DNA from: Cupriavidus malaysiensis
Lineage (GTDB): Bacteria > Pseudomonadota > Gammaproteobacteria > Burkholderiales > Burkholderiaceae
Reading direction: 5' to 3'
Length of the DNA stretch: 64,000 nt
Assembly (NCBI RefSeq): GCF_001854325.1
Contig: NZ_CP017755.1
Span: 2,170,001-2,234,000, forward strand
Part shown: positions 25,682 through 35,232 of the stretch, piece by piece
Position numbering within the stretch: the first letter of the stretch is position 1
Layout: each line of letters starts with the position of its first letter
Position numbers and translations under genes: made by a program
The notes under the pieces: model-generated
What the model was told of the DNA's origin: nothing
What the model saw: the letters and a program-made list of their open reading frames with translations, nothing else
The model's database searches: none

Positions 25682-25987
25682 CTAGCGCGCCTTGTCCAGG
25701 CAACGCGCCAGCAGCGCCGCCGGCCGCAAGCGGATATCGCTGTCGGGAAATGCCTTGCAGGCCAGCACCAGCCCCTGCCCCTGCTCCGCCTCCGACAGGC
25801 AGGCGCGGCTCATCTTGCCGGTGCGGTAGCGCCCCGACTCGATGCGGACCTTGCAGACGCCGCAGCCGCCGCCGCGGCAGCCCGCGGGGATGCCGCGCTG
25901 CCCCAGCACTTCCATGGCACGCAGCAGGTTCTGCCCCGGGTCGCAGGGGTAGCGCTGCCCGCTGTCCGCAATCTCCACCGTATGCAT
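25682..25987 (-). CDS. dmpQ: Plant-type 2Fe-2S ferredoxin (DmpQ/XylT-like)
   Basis: The protein has 101 residues. The 2Fe-2S ligands are Cys37, Cys42, Cys45 (AGCRGGGCGVCKV) and Cys77 (LVLACKAF). Ferredoxins in this position (DmpQ, XylT) reduce the oxidised iron of catechol 2,3-dioxygenase and so rescue it from inactivation by substituted catechols. It lies between dmpP and dmpB, the same order as in the classic dmp operon. A 9-bp tandem repeat fills the gap upstream. Confidence 0.92.
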   Translation of the reverse strand: MHTVEIADSGQRYPCDPGQNLLRAMEVLGQRGIPAGCRGGGCGVCKVRIESGRYRTGKMSRACLSEAEQGQGLVLACKAFPDSDIRLRPAALLARCLDKAR

Positions 25988-26003
25988 GTCTGTCTCCTTT
26001 GCA

Positions 26004-26057
26004 CGCTTGGTGCGCTTTGTGTGCTTTGTGTGCTTGGTGCGCTTTGTGCGCCTTGCC
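26004..26057. repeat. 9-bp tandem repeat between dmpQ and dmpP
   Basis: Six degenerate 9-bp units (CGCTTGGTG, CGCTTTGTG, TGCTTTGTG and variants) run from 26004 to 26057, ending two bases from the stop codon of dmpP (26060-26062). They fill nearly the whole dmpP-dmpQ gap. Confidence 0.88.
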
Positions 26058-26059
26058 CG

Positions 26060-27130
26060 TCAGATCTTGAACAGCGGGCTGCGCGCGCTGTTCTGCGCAT
26101 CGCTCGCGGACAGGAACTTCTCGGTATGGATGTCCGCCTCGAACAGCCGGCCCTGCATCAGGGTGCGGATGCAGGCTTCGATCATCGGCGGCGGCCCGCA
26201 CAGGTAGGCCTTGTGGCCGCGGAAGTCCGCGCGCCCGTCGCCATCGGCATAGAGCGCGGCCAGCGCCTCGTGCGCGAAGCCGCGCGCACCCTGCCAGGCA
26301 CTGTCGGCCGGCTCGTCGGACAGCGCCGGCACGTAGCGGAAGTTCGGATGGCGTTCGGCCAGCGCACGGAACTCGTCCTCGCAGTACAGCTCGGCCCGGT
26401 TGCGCGCGCCCTGCACCAGCGTGATCGGCAAGGTCTCGCCAGCGGCCAGCAGTTCGCGGATCATCGCGCGCGGGCTCGACAGCCCGGAGCCGCCCGCCAG
26501 GAACAGCATCGGCGCCTGTGCCGAGCGGCGCACGAAGAAGCGGCCGTAGGGCGCGGAAAAGCGCAAGGCGTCGCCGACCGCCAGCCGCTCGTGCAGGTAG
26601 CCGGTGGCCTGGCCGCCCTCCACCTTGCGCACATGCAGTTCCACCAGTTCCTCATCCGGCGCATTGGCCAGCGAGAAGGCGCGCGGCTGGTCGCAGCCCG
26701 GCACCTGCAGGTTCAGGTACTGGCCCGCCTGGAATGCCACCTTCGCACCGCCCTTGACCCGCAGCCAGATGCCACGGATGGTCGGTGTAAGCGCGCGCAC
26801 GTCCACCACTTCGGCCTCGTAGTCGGCCAACGGTAGGCCCAGCGCATCGGCGTCCTCCTCGATGTCGGCCTCGATGGTCAGGTCCGACTGCGCGGTGGCG
26901 CAGCAGGCCAGGCACTGGCCGTTGTCGCGCTCGAAGTCCATCAGCGCGAAGCTCGAAGCCTCGCCCTGGTCGACCTCGCCCTCCACCACCTGCACCTTGC
27001 AGGTGGCGCACAAGCCGTGGCAACAGGCGTGCGGCAGCCATACGCCGCTGCGCAGGCAGGCATCCAGCACGGTCTGCCCGGGTGCGATCGGGATGGTCTG
27101 CCCGATCGGCTCGATGGTCAGCGAATACAT
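26060..27130 (-). CDS. dmpP: Phenol hydroxylase P5, NADH:ferredoxin-type reductase
   Basis: The protein has 356 residues. Residues 1-90 are a 2Fe-2S domain with Cys36, Cys41, Cys44 and Cys76 (HACCHGLCATCKV, CLACCATA). Residues 100-200 bind FAD (RAFSLANAP, in the RxxS pattern) and 205-340 bind NADH (LFLAGGSGLSSPRAMI, then YLCGPPPMIEACI). It passes electrons from NADH to the di-iron hydroxylase. The order after dmpO, and its length (DmpP is 353), match the multicomponent phenol hydroxylases. Confidence 0.95.
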   Translation of the reverse strand: MYSLTIEPIGQTIPIAPGQTVLDACLRSGVWLPHACCHGLCATCKVQVVEGEVDQGEASSFALMDFERDNGQCLACCATAQSDLTIEADIEEDADALGLPLADYEAEVVDVRALTPTIRGIWLRVKGGAKVAFQAGQYLNLQVPGCDQPRAFSLANAPDEELVELHVRKVEGGQATGYLHERLAVGDALRFSAPYGRFFVRRSAQAPMLFLAGGSGLSSPRAMIRELLAAGETLPITLVQGARNRAELYCEDEFRALAERHPNFRYVPALSDEPADSAWQGARGFAHEALAALYADGDGRADFRGHKAYLCGPPPMIEACIRTLMQGRLFEADIHTEKFLSASDAQNSARSPLFKI

Positions 27131-27155
27131 CTTGCGTCTCCTTGCGCGGCGGCGC

Positions 27156-27515
27156 TCAGCTCGCGCTGCCGCCGATACCGTCCAGGCCGGGCGTGCGGAA
27201 GCGGATCACTTCCTTGTGGCCGAGGCCGTTCTCCTCCAGCGTGGCGTCGAGGTCGGGCTGCCAGGGCCGGCCACCGCGCAGCCACTCGACCCGGCTCCAG
27301 TCGATGCGGCCGAAGTCGGGGTGGTAGCCATAGACGCCGGGCAGCACCTGCTCGACCACCTCGCGCAGGCGCATCGCGGGCGGGAAGGGGAAGCAGTGCG
27401 GCGCGCAGAACAGCAGGTGCTGGTCCCAGCCGACGTAGAGCAGGCGGTTGCCGTGGAACACCGCCTCGCGGTCGGCGGGTTCGAAGCGGTATTCACCGAT
27501 GGATGCGACGGACAT
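27156..27515 (-). CDS. dmpO: Phenol hydroxylase P4 subunit
   Basis: The protein has 119 residues. It is the small gamma subunit of the di-iron phenol hydroxylase core. The N-terminus MSVASIGEYRFEPADREAVF, the middle LLYVGWDQHLLFCAPHCFPF and the IDWSRVEWL segment are characteristic of DmpO. With DmpL and DmpN it forms the (alpha-beta-gamma)2 oxygenase. It sits 41 bases after dmpN and 25 before dmpP. Confidence 0.95.
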   Translation of the reverse strand: MSVASIGEYRFEPADREAVFHGNRLLYVGWDQHLLFCAPHCFPFPPAMRLREVVEQVLPGVYGYHPDFGRIDWSRVEWLRGGRPWQPDLDATLEENGLGHKEVIRFRTPGLDGIGGSAS

Positions 27516-27556
27516 GATGTGTCTCCTTATGCGTGGGGTCCGGGGTGGCGCGGCGC

Positions 27557-29071
27557 TCAGGCAGCCGGGTGCGGCACGCCCTTCCAGGCATTCCAGTTCT
27601 TCTGGTCCTGCGAGCCTTCGAAGTCGAGGTTGTCGGCGCCCAGGTTGAGCCGGTACCACTTGAGCACGTCCTCCAGCGAGGCACCGCCGCAGTTGCCCTG
27701 GTAGATCTGGTGCACCGGCAGCCAGGCCTGGGCATACTTCTCGGGCTCGCCGTCGAAGATGTCCTTGCAGCCGTCCGAGCAGAAGTGGAACTTCATGCCG
27801 TGGTAGCTGCTCTCGCGATAGCAGGTCTGCGTGGGGTCGTCCGGCTCGGAGAACACCATCGGGATCTGGCAGGTCTGGCACAGCATCGGCAGCGTGCCGT
27901 TGTAGAAGCGCTCGCCGGCCTGCTGGCGCTCCTGCCAGTAGTCCAGGCGCGGCTTGTAGTAGCGCGCGAAGGTCTGCGGATACTTCTCGTCCAGCCATGC
28001 CATCTCGTCGGGCTTCGGGATCCAGGTGTGGAAGCCGGCGGCGGCCGCATAGTTGTAGAAGGTGCCCCAGGCCTCGTGGGTGATGCGGTCCTTGGTCTTG
28101 GTGGCGACGTCGTGGTACTTGGGCAGGCGCAGGCCGTAGCGCTCCAGGTCCTTGAAGAGCGCCCCGCCGGCCTGCTCGAAGTACATCTCCCAGGCCTCGG
28201 CCCAGGACATCACGCGGCGCGGCAGCATGTAGTCCATCATCATGCCGACCAGCGTCAGCAGGCGGAAGCCGCGCCAGAACCATTTGTCGAGCCACTTCTG
28301 CAGGATCGGGATGTTGTCCGGGTCCTGCTCGCACAGGAACTTGACCACCTCCAGGCCCAGCGTCATGTGGCGCGACTCGTCCGACTGCGCGGAGAAGCCG
28401 AAGGTCACTGTGGCCATGTCGCCGTTGTAGGCGGCGCCCGACATGAAGGGCATGAACAGCAGGTTGGTCAGCACGTACTCGAAGGAGAACGAGATCGCGG
28501 TGATGAACTCGAACGGCCCCGCGCTCATCGCGTCCTCGAAGTAGGACTTGGGCACCGACAGGTACCAGACGCGGTCATGCATGTGGCGCCACTCGCCGAA
28601 GCCGTGGAAATACTTGTTGTAGACCGACAGCGTGTGCAGCTGGGTCTGCGCGTGGCGCAGCTCGTCGATCGATTGCATCTGCGCCGCGACGCGCGCGCCG
28701 GCGCCGCGGAAATGGCGCCCCAGGTGGGCATAGCCGCGGTGCGCGGCATACTCCAGCGGCGTCACGCCGGTCAGGAACAGCCGCAGCGCATTCAGGTAGC
28801 GCGCGTCCGAGACGTTGAGGTGGCCGTTGTTCTGCACGAAGGAGTCGATGATCGCGTACAGCTTGCGCTCCTTCTCCGACTGGTACTTCCAGTACGCGTC
28901 CATGGTCATGCGGAAGGGATCCTCCCACTTGTCCCAGTCGTGGATCTTGATGCCTTCGTACTTGTCGAAGGGAAAGACCTTGTCCATCGGCTCGTAGGTG
29001 GTCTCCCAGCCGAGGTCGCGCGTCATCGTCGCGTACTTCTCGCGCAGGTTGAGCTTCTTGCGTGCGTCCAT
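27557..29071 (-). CDS. dmpN: Phenol hydroxylase P3, di-iron catalytic subunit
   Basis: The protein has 504 residues and is the alpha subunit of a bacterial multicomponent monooxygenase. The di-iron ligands are all visible: Glu107 (LEYAAHRG), Glu137-x-x-His140 (DELRHAQ), Glu198 (FEYVLTN) and Glu232-x-x-His235 (DESRHM). A C-terminal cysteine cluster (MLCQTCQIP, FHFCSDGC) is the YHS-type zinc segment found in these subunits. It hydroxylates phenol to catechol, using O2 and electrons from DmpP. Confidence 0.97.
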   Translation of the reverse strand: MDARKKLNLREKYATMTRDLGWETTYEPMDKVFPFDKYEGIKIHDWDKWEDPFRMTMDAYWKYQSEKERKLYAIIDSFVQNNGHLNVSDARYLNALRLFLTGVTPLEYAAHRGYAHLGRHFRGAGARVAAQMQSIDELRHAQTQLHTLSVYNKYFHGFGEWRHMHDRVWYLSVPKSYFEDAMSAGPFEFITAISFSFEYVLTNLLFMPFMSGAAYNGDMATVTFGFSAQSDESRHMTLGLEVVKFLCEQDPDNIPILQKWLDKWFWRGFRLLTLVGMMMDYMLPRRVMSWAEAWEMYFEQAGGALFKDLERYGLRLPKYHDVATKTKDRITHEAWGTFYNYAAAAGFHTWIPKPDEMAWLDEKYPQTFARYYKPRLDYWQERQQAGERFYNGTLPMLCQTCQIPMVFSEPDDPTQTCYRESSYHGMKFHFCSDGCKDIFDGEPEKYAQAWLPVHQIYQGNCGGASLEDVLKWYRLNLGADNLDFEGSQDQKNWNAWKGVPHPAA

Positions 29072-29138
29072 GATGTCTCCGTGTGCTCTGCTATGGCGTG
29101 CGGTTGCCGTTGCTTGTGTGCGGGGCGCCGAGCCGTGC

Positions 29139-29411
29139 TCAGGCGCTCCAGTGCAGCGTGAAGGCTTCGTCGGTCTCGTCGATGTTGCCGGACAGCGAGA
29201 TCAGGTTCAGGTGGATCTCCTGCAGGTCCCAGTCGCGGCCGAGCTTGTCGGCCACCAGCTCGCGCACGATGGTCAGGCGCCCCGGGGCGTCGATCTTGAC
29301 CATGGCGGGGAACTGCGACACCACGGCGAGCGGGTTGGCCTCGGCGATGGCCTCGATGATGGGACGGGTGTCGTCGTTGTTCTGCAGGGCGATGTAGACG
29401 TTGGCGCTCAT
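29139..29411 (-). CDS. dmpM: Phenol hydroxylase P2, effector/coupling protein
   Basis: This 90-residue cofactor-free regulatory protein begins MSANVYIALQNNDDTRPIIE and contains AIAEANPLAVVSQFPAMVKI, the DmpM/MmoB-type pattern. It docks on the hydroxylase and gates electron transfer and substrate access. It starts ten bases after dmpL, so the two are probably translationally coupled. Confidence 0.95.
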   Translation of the reverse strand: MSANVYIALQNNDDTRPIIEAIAEANPLAVVSQFPAMVKIDAPGRLTIVRELVADKLGRDWDLQEIHLNLISLSGNIDETDEAFTLHWSA

Positions 29412-29421
29412 GGCATTCTCC

Positions 29422-30417
29422 TCAGGCGGCCACGCCGAGCTTGGCCAGCCGGGCGTCGAATTGTTCGAGGCACAGGGCGATCGCCTGCTCTCCTTCGCCC
29501 CCCAGCAGGATGGCCGCCACCGGCCGCAGCGCCTCGGCCGCCTGCGCGCGTGCCTCGGCGGCCCAGCGCGACAGCAGCGCGCGGTTGGCCTCGGACTCGG
29601 CGGCCGCCGTCTGCACCACCGCGTCGACCCAGCGCACGTGCTCGTCGCGCCAGTCGTTCATGAACTCGGTCACCACGGCCAGCCCGGTGCCGCAGGCGCG
29701 CACGATGGCCGCGTCGGCATGCTGGTAGACGAGCGGATAGAGCAGCCCGTCGAGCGCCAGGTTCTGCGTGACGAAGGTCTGGAACCAGTCCTCGATGACG
29801 AAGCTGTGTTCGACGAAGCGGCGCAGCGGCTGCCATGCCTCGCTCTCCAGCCAGGCCGCGCGCGCCCGCTCCAGCGCAGCACCCGTGTTGCCGTCCAGCA
29901 GCAGGCCGATGCGCGACAGGTACTGGGCGATGCCCAGCCGGTCCATCGCGCAGTAGGTGCAGGCCTGCGTGATGGCCGTGCCCCAGCCATAGTCGGCGCA
30001 GTAGAAGTTGTTCATGTTCGCCGCCCATTCCACGTGGCGCAGCGGCAGCAGGCCATCGGTGAGGCGCTCGCGCCATTCCAGCGGCAGCGCCTGCAGCAGC
30101 CCGCGCTTCTCGACGAAGGCGAAGTTCTTCTCGGCCGCTTCCTGCTGGCGCCCGCGCATACCGACGTAGGCGCCGTAGTAGTACTGGCGCGGGTCCTTCA
30201 GCGCATACCAGTCCGCCATCTCGATGGCGGTGCGGCGCTTGTCGTACAGCTCGAACTGCGGCGCCCAGGTCGGGCGGTAGTGGAAGTTGACCTCGGACTG
30301 GACGTCGTAGGTCGCCTCCTGGTAGCGCGAGGCCGGCTTGTCGCCGAAGCGCCGCGCCACGTGGCCGTAGGTCTGGCGCAGCGGCTGGATCTGCTGCGTC
30401 TTGATATCGACTTGCAT
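29422..30417 (-). CDS. dmpL: Phenol hydroxylase P1, beta subunit
   Basis: The protein has 331 residues and is the non-catalytic oxygenase beta subunit, related to the alpha subunit but without the di-iron ligands. Recognisable segments are PLRQTYGHVARRFGDKPASR, WYALKDPRQYYYGAYVGMRG and ANMNNFYCADYGWGTAITQA, as in DmpL. It lies 93 bases after dmpK. Confidence 0.95.
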   Translation of the reverse strand: MQVDIKTQQIQPLRQTYGHVARRFGDKPASRYQEATYDVQSEVNFHYRPTWAPQFELYDKRRTAIEMADWYALKDPRQYYYGAYVGMRGRQQEAAEKNFAFVEKRGLLQALPLEWRERLTDGLLPLRHVEWAANMNNFYCADYGWGTAITQACTYCAMDRLGIAQYLSRIGLLLDGNTGAALERARAAWLESEAWQPLRRFVEHSFVIEDWFQTFVTQNLALDGLLYPLVYQHADAAIVRACGTGLAVVTEFMNDWRDEHVRWVDAVVQTAAAESEANRALLSRWAAEARAQAAEALRPVAAILLGGEGEQAIALCLEQFDARLAKLGVAA

Positions 30418-30510
30418 CGCGTTGTCTCCTGGTTTGTATCGTGGTGCCGGCGCGGGTGCGCCGGCGGTGGGGGCTCTGGCGGCCCGTCGTGTGTGCCCGG
30501 TGGATGCCTG

Positions 30511-30735
30511 CTAGGCGTCCTCGCCGCTATCGACAGAGGCCGCCTCTGCCGGCAGGAAGCGCACATGGTTGGCGCTGCAGAAGGCTTCGAACATCGGCTC
30601 CGGCAGGATGAGTTCGACGTTCAGGTCGGGATCGGCGACGCTGAAGGCGAACAGCACGAAGCCCTCCGGCGTGCGGCCTTCCACGCGCACGTAGCGCGGC
30701 GTGGCTTCGAACAGCGGGACCGATTGATTGATCAT
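30511..30735 (-). CDS. dmpK: Phenol hydroxylase P0, assembly protein
   Basis: The protein has 74 residues, shorter than the roughly 92 of Pseudomonas DmpK but with the family core YVRVEGRTPEGFVLFAFSVA and NVELILPEPMFEAFCSANHV. DmpK is not needed for catalysis in vitro; it helps assemble the iron-containing oxygenase. It is the first gene of the operon, about 56 bases downstream of the start predicted from the sigma-54 promoter. Confidence 0.93.
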   Translation of the reverse strand: MINQSVPLFEATPRYVRVEGRTPEGFVLFAFSVADPDLNVELILPEPMFEAFCSANHVRFLPAEAASVDSGEDA

Positions 30736-30801
30736 GGCGTCTCCAGGTGCGTGGCATCCGCGTGCTGCCGTGCCGCATCGCGTTGTGCTTGCCCGGACTA
30801 T

Positions 30802-30817
30802 TGCGAAGACCGTGCCA
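30802..30817 (-). promoter_or_regulatory. Sigma-54 (-24/-12) promoter of the phenol operon
   Basis: On the minus strand the sequence reads TGGCACGGTCTTCGCA. The -24 GG and -12 GC are exactly ten bases apart, and all but one of the conserved positions of TGGCACG-N4-TTGCW match. The predicted start is near 30791, giving a leader of about 56 bases before dmpK. A DmpR-class activator is encoded just upstream. Confidence 0.85.
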
Positions 30818-30917
30818 GCCCGCGCAAAGGCACGCCAGATCAGCGTTTGCGGCACAGATGGCGATGCCACGCCCGGCCCATCTCCGTACAAACCCGGAGA
30901 GATCGCTGCGCCACCGC

Positions 30918-30963
30918 TCGATCAATTCATCAAGCTCCGCCGCGCACTTGATCAAATGATCAA
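30918..30963 (-). promoter_or_regulatory. Tandem DmpR/XylR-type upstream activating sites
   Basis: Two 16-bp inverted repeats lie 30 bases apart on centre, about three helical turns. The distal one (30948-30963) is TTGATCAAATGATCAA; the proximal one (30918-30933) is TCGATCAATTCATCAA. They are the TTGATC/GATCAA type bound by XylR and DmpR and lie about 135 and 165 bases upstream of the predicted transcription start, the normal enhancer position. Confidence 0.85.
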
Positions 30964-31143
30964 AAGCCGCGCCAGGCGGCCGTTTGCAGGCAGCGGCCGC
31001 TGCCGCCGCCGTACTTGCGCATCGCAACAACGAAGCCCTGCCAAAAGGGCCCGGGCGCTCAGCTGCCGGGCCGCACGGCGGAACGCGGCGCAGCATCGCC
31101 AGGCCGCGCCGCGCCGGACCCGGCGCAGCGCTGACATGCGGGA

Positions 31144-31159
31144 TGCATCAAATGATCAA
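31144..31159 (-). promoter_or_regulatory. Third, distant DmpR-type site
   Basis: TGCATCAAATGATCAA matches the best upstream site at 14 of 16 positions but lies about 360 bases from the predicted start. It could be an auxiliary enhancer or a relic of a rearranged promoter region. Confidence 0.55.
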
Positions 31160-31228
31160 ATCGGAGGAATGCGTGGGGGGCGGCTGGCTCCGGACGGAGC
31201 GATACGGGCTGCGCCGTGGCGGCTGTCT

Positions 31229-31414
31229 CCCCGCTCCCGCTTGCGGGAGCGGGGCCGGGGAGAGGGCAGGCACTGGCTATGCCGTGACGGGCGGGATCGC
31301 ACCGTCGGCTTCGTTTCCGTGCCCGCGTTCTGGATCACACCGAGGGCTTCGCTCGATGCGACGCCTCGCTAGACCACCCCTCTCCTCAACCCTCTTCGTG
31401 CGGGGAGAGGGAGC
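31229..31414. repeat. Two variant palindromic elements upstream of the phenol operon
   Basis: The first has a perfect 12-bp stem (31229-31240 with 31243-31254, CCCCGCTCCCGC, loop TT) followed by GGGGAGAGGGCAGG, the family flank in reverse. The second (31377-31414) is degenerate, keeping CCCCTCTCCTCAACCCTC and GCGGGGAGAGGG. Both belong to the family seen at 24.5, 36.5 and 44.0 kb. Confidence 0.8.
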
Positions 31415-31502
31415 CAAGACCGTGTGCTTGGCGATTGGTGTTGGCGCATCTCGCCGGCTTCGGCATGCGCGTCGGAGTTCGCGCCGCGCCGGCCGGCTCC
31501 CC

Positions 31503-33209
<1,707 letters not shown>

Positions 33210-33266
33210 CGTCTCCTCTCTTCGCGCCGCTCTGCTGGCGGGCGTACCATTTTTCCACATGGCTAT

Positions 33267-33279
33267 GCACATTATGTGC
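33267..33279. promoter_or_regulatory. Palindrome GCACAT-T-ATGTGC in the dmpR/patatin gap
   Basis: A perfect 6+1+6 palindrome lies 58 bases upstream of dmpR, inside the 178-base divergent gap with the patatin gene. Eleven bases (TGCACATTATG, from 33266) also occur in the operator-like palindrome at 45739-45759, read on the other strand. Repressor binding is inference. Confidence 0.4.
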
Positions 33280-33387
33280 CATCGCGGTGCCGGCGCCTCC
33301 GGGTGCCGGACACTGGCCGTCGGCGCGCGCACGATATACCCTAGTCGCAGACCTCTCCCACTGCGATCTGCTGCATCGCAATACGCC

Positions 33388-34290
33388 ATGGACAAGACAG
33401 CCTTCGTTTTCGCCGGCGGCGGCAGCCTCGGCGCCGTCGAGGCCGGCATGCTGCGCGAGCTGGTGGCCTCCGGCCTGATCCCCGACTTCGTCGTCGGGGC
33501 CTCGGCCGGCGCCATCAACTGCGCCTATTTCGCCTGCCATCCCCACGCCGAGGGAACGTCGCGCCTGGAAGCGCTCTGGCGCGGCGTGCGGCGCGACGAT
33601 GTGATGCCATGGTCCTGGCGCAACCTGCTGGGCATGTTCGGCGGACGGCGCGGGCACCTGGTGGAGTCCACCGCGCTGCAGCGCCTGCTGGCACTCCATT
33701 TCGGCAACGCCCGCATCGAGAACGCGGCGGTGCCGCTGCATGTGGTGGCCACCGACATGCACAGCGGCGAGGAAGTCGTGCTGTCGTCCGGCAGCCTGGT
33801 CGATGCGGTGCTGGCCAGCGCCGCCATCCCCGGCGTGTTCCCACCCGTGCGGGTGGACGGGCGCGCGCTGATCGACGGCGGCGTGGCCAACAACACCCCG
33901 GTTTCCACCGCGGTCCGGCTGGGCGCCACCCGCGTGCTGGTGCTGCCGGCCGGCTTCGCCTGCGCGCAGCGGCGCGAACCGCGCGGCGCCATCGAACACG
34001 CCTTCAACGCCCTGTCGCTGCTGGTAGCGCGCCAGCTCGTGCACGACCTCGAACGCTGGTCGGACGTGGCCCGCATCAGCGTGGTGCCGCCGCTGTGCCC
34101 GCTCGATGTCTCGCCCTACGACTACAGCCGCTGCGGCGAACTGATCGATCGCGCGGCCGAGGCCACCGCCGCCTGGCTGAGCGCCGGCGGACTCGACAGC
34201 TGCAAGGTGCCCGGCGCGCTGCATCCGCACGACCACGACGCCGAACACCCGAGCTGCAGCGCGGACCTGCCGGCCTCGGCGGTGTCCTGA
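33388..34290 (+). CDS. Patatin-like phospholipase
   Basis: The protein has 300 residues. The glycine-rich oxyanion motif FVFAGGGSLGAVEAGML opens the protein, the nucleophile is in VVGASAGAINCAYFACHP (GASAG), and the Asp of the dyad is in LIDGGVANNTPVSTAVR (DGG). It is expected to hydrolyse acyl ester bonds in lipids in the cytosol or at the membrane; the substrate is unknown. It is divergent from dmpR and convergent with the cysteine hydrolase. Shared regulation with dmpR is possible because of the palindrome in the gap. Confidence 0.9.
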   Translation: MDKTAFVFAGGGSLGAVEAGMLRELVASGLIPDFVVGASAGAINCAYFACHPHAEGTSRLEALWRGVRRDDVMPWSWRNLLGMFGGRRGHLVESTALQRLLALHFGNARIENAAVPLHVVATDMHSGEEVVLSSGSLVDAVLASAAIPGVFPPVRVDGRALIDGGVANNTPVSTAVRLGATRVLVLPAGFACAQRREPRGAIEHAFNALSLLVARQLVHDLERWSDVARISVVPPLCPLDVSPYDYSRCGELIDRAAEATAAWLSAGGLDSCKVPGALHPHDHDAEHPSCSADLPASAVS

Positions 34291-34313
34291 GCCTCGAATG
34301 GATCGATGAGAGA

Positions 34314-34853
34314 CTAGAAGCGGCACGCCTCGGCAGTGACGAGCTGCGCGAAGGCGCTGCCGAGCGTGCGGTTGTGGTGCGCGATGATGGCCGCCGCGGG
34401 CAGGTCCGGCGTGTCCATGCAGGTATGCGCGTCGGCCACCAGCACCGGCCGCAGGCCGAGATCGGCCGCGGCGCGGCAGTTGGCGTCGACACAGTACTGC
34501 GTCTTCATGCCGACGATCACCAGCTCGCCGATGCCGGCCTGCGCGAGGCGCGCCTCCAGCCCGGTGCCGACGAAGCCGCTCGGCCGGGTCTTGTCGAACA
34601 CGATGTCGTGTGCCGCATCCACGTCGAGGCGCGGCAGCAGCTGCCAGGCCGGGCTGCCCGGCGCGATCGGCGAGCCTGCGGGTCCGGTATGGCGCGCGGC
34701 GAGGACCGGCGCGCCGGCGGCACGCGCGCGCGCGGCAAGCCGGTTGATGCGGGCGAGCACGCGCTCGCCTTCGTAAGGCGGCTCGTGGCCATCGAAGAGG
34801 CCGCACTGCATGTCGAGGATCAGCAGCGCGCGGCGGGCGGAAGGTTCTGGCAT
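34314..34853 (-). CDS. Isochorismatase-like cysteine hydrolase
   Basis: The protein has 179 residues. The Asp-Lys-Cys triad of the family is visible: Asp14 in LLILDMQCGLFD, Lys in VFDKTRPSGF and Cys in GMKTQYCVDANCRAAADLG. Family members hydrolyse amides or ureides (nicotinamidase-like) or ether bonds; substrate unknown. AGGAG lies six bases before the ATG. A leader peptide ORF with seven consecutive Thr codons and an intrinsic terminator lie in its 5' region, so expression is probably attenuation-controlled (inference). Confidence 0.85.
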   Translation of the reverse strand: MPEPSARRALLILDMQCGLFDGHEPPYEGERVLARINRLAARARAAGAPVLAARHTGPAGSPIAPGSPAWQLLPRLDVDAAHDIVFDKTRPSGFVGTGLEARLAQAGIGELVIVGMKTQYCVDANCRAAADLGLRPVLVADAHTCMDTPDLPAAAIIAHHNRTLGSAFAQLVTAEACRF

Positions 34854-34917
34854 GTGTTTCTCCTGCTCATGTCGTCTGGGTGGGGGGCATGCCCCGCGTT
34901 GTCCCGGCATGGACGGA

Positions 34918-34954
34918 GAAACGAAAAGGCCCCGTCCATCGCTGGCGGGGCCTT
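34918..34954 (-). terminator. Intrinsic terminator in the leader of the cysteine hydrolase gene
   Basis: On the minus strand AAGGCCCCG (34954-34946) pairs perfectly with CGGGGCCTT (34934-34926) around an 11-base loop, and the stem is followed by TTCGTTTC, giving TTTTCGTTTC from its base: a hairpin with a U-tract. It lies about 65 bases upstream of the hydrolase ATG, so it would stop transcription before the gene. Confidence 0.75.
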
Positions 34955-34986
34955 GAAACAGTATGCCTTCCGACTCGATACCGTCC

Positions 34987-35070
34987 TCACGACCCGCCTG
35001 GCGCGGTCGTGGTGGTAGTGGTCGTGATCGGGGAAATGGCGCGCAGCGCGTCGGAATGCATGAGCGCCAT
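34987..35070 (-). CDS. Candidate threonine-rich leader peptide (attenuator)
   Basis: This is a 27-codon ORF (24 from the second ATG at 35061) reading MALMHSDALRAISPI, then seven consecutive Thr codons (35025-35005), then APGGS and a TGA. It ends 33 bases before an intrinsic terminator. GGCGGG just before the stop (34998-34993) can pair with CCCGCC in the terminator's left arm and loop (34949-34944), a possible antiterminator. This is the layout of amino-acid attenuators such as the thr leader of enterobacteria. No good ribosome-binding site is visible. A different frame is His-rich but has no stop before the terminator. Confidence 0.5.
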   Translation of the reverse strand: MALMHSDALRAISPITTTTTTTAPGGS

Positions 35071-35232
35071 GATGCGCGTGCCGGCGACCCGTCGTCAATC
35101 CCCCTGCGAAGCGCACGCCGCCTCGCCACGGCATGCTTCGCCTGCGGCTTACGCACGCTTCGGCACTGAGAAATTGCGTGAACGCGTGCCGCGCTCAATG
35201 ATGCCGTACACCGACTTCCACGAAAGACATCG

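Larger units (their letters stand above)
30736..31502. other. dmpR-dmpK regulatory region
   Basis: This 767-base gene-free stretch lies between dmpR and dmpK, both transcribed leftward. It holds a sigma-54 promoter (30802-30817), two tandem DmpR-type sites 30 bases apart (30918-30963), a third site (31144-31159) and two palindromic elements (31.23 and 31.38 kb). No protein-coding gene with a ribosome-binding site was found. Confidence 0.8.

Noticed and set aside
30824..30836. Second sigma-54-like box (minus strand GGCGTGCCTTTGC) next to the dmpK promoter
   Set aside because: The GG and GC are nine bases apart rather than ten, and the TGGCAC core is broken.
34820..35134. His-rich frame (HDHYHH) as a histidine-operon-type leader peptide
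   Set aside because: This frame runs straight through the terminator without a stop codon, so it cannot work as an attenuator leader. The Thr-rich frame stops just before the hairpin.
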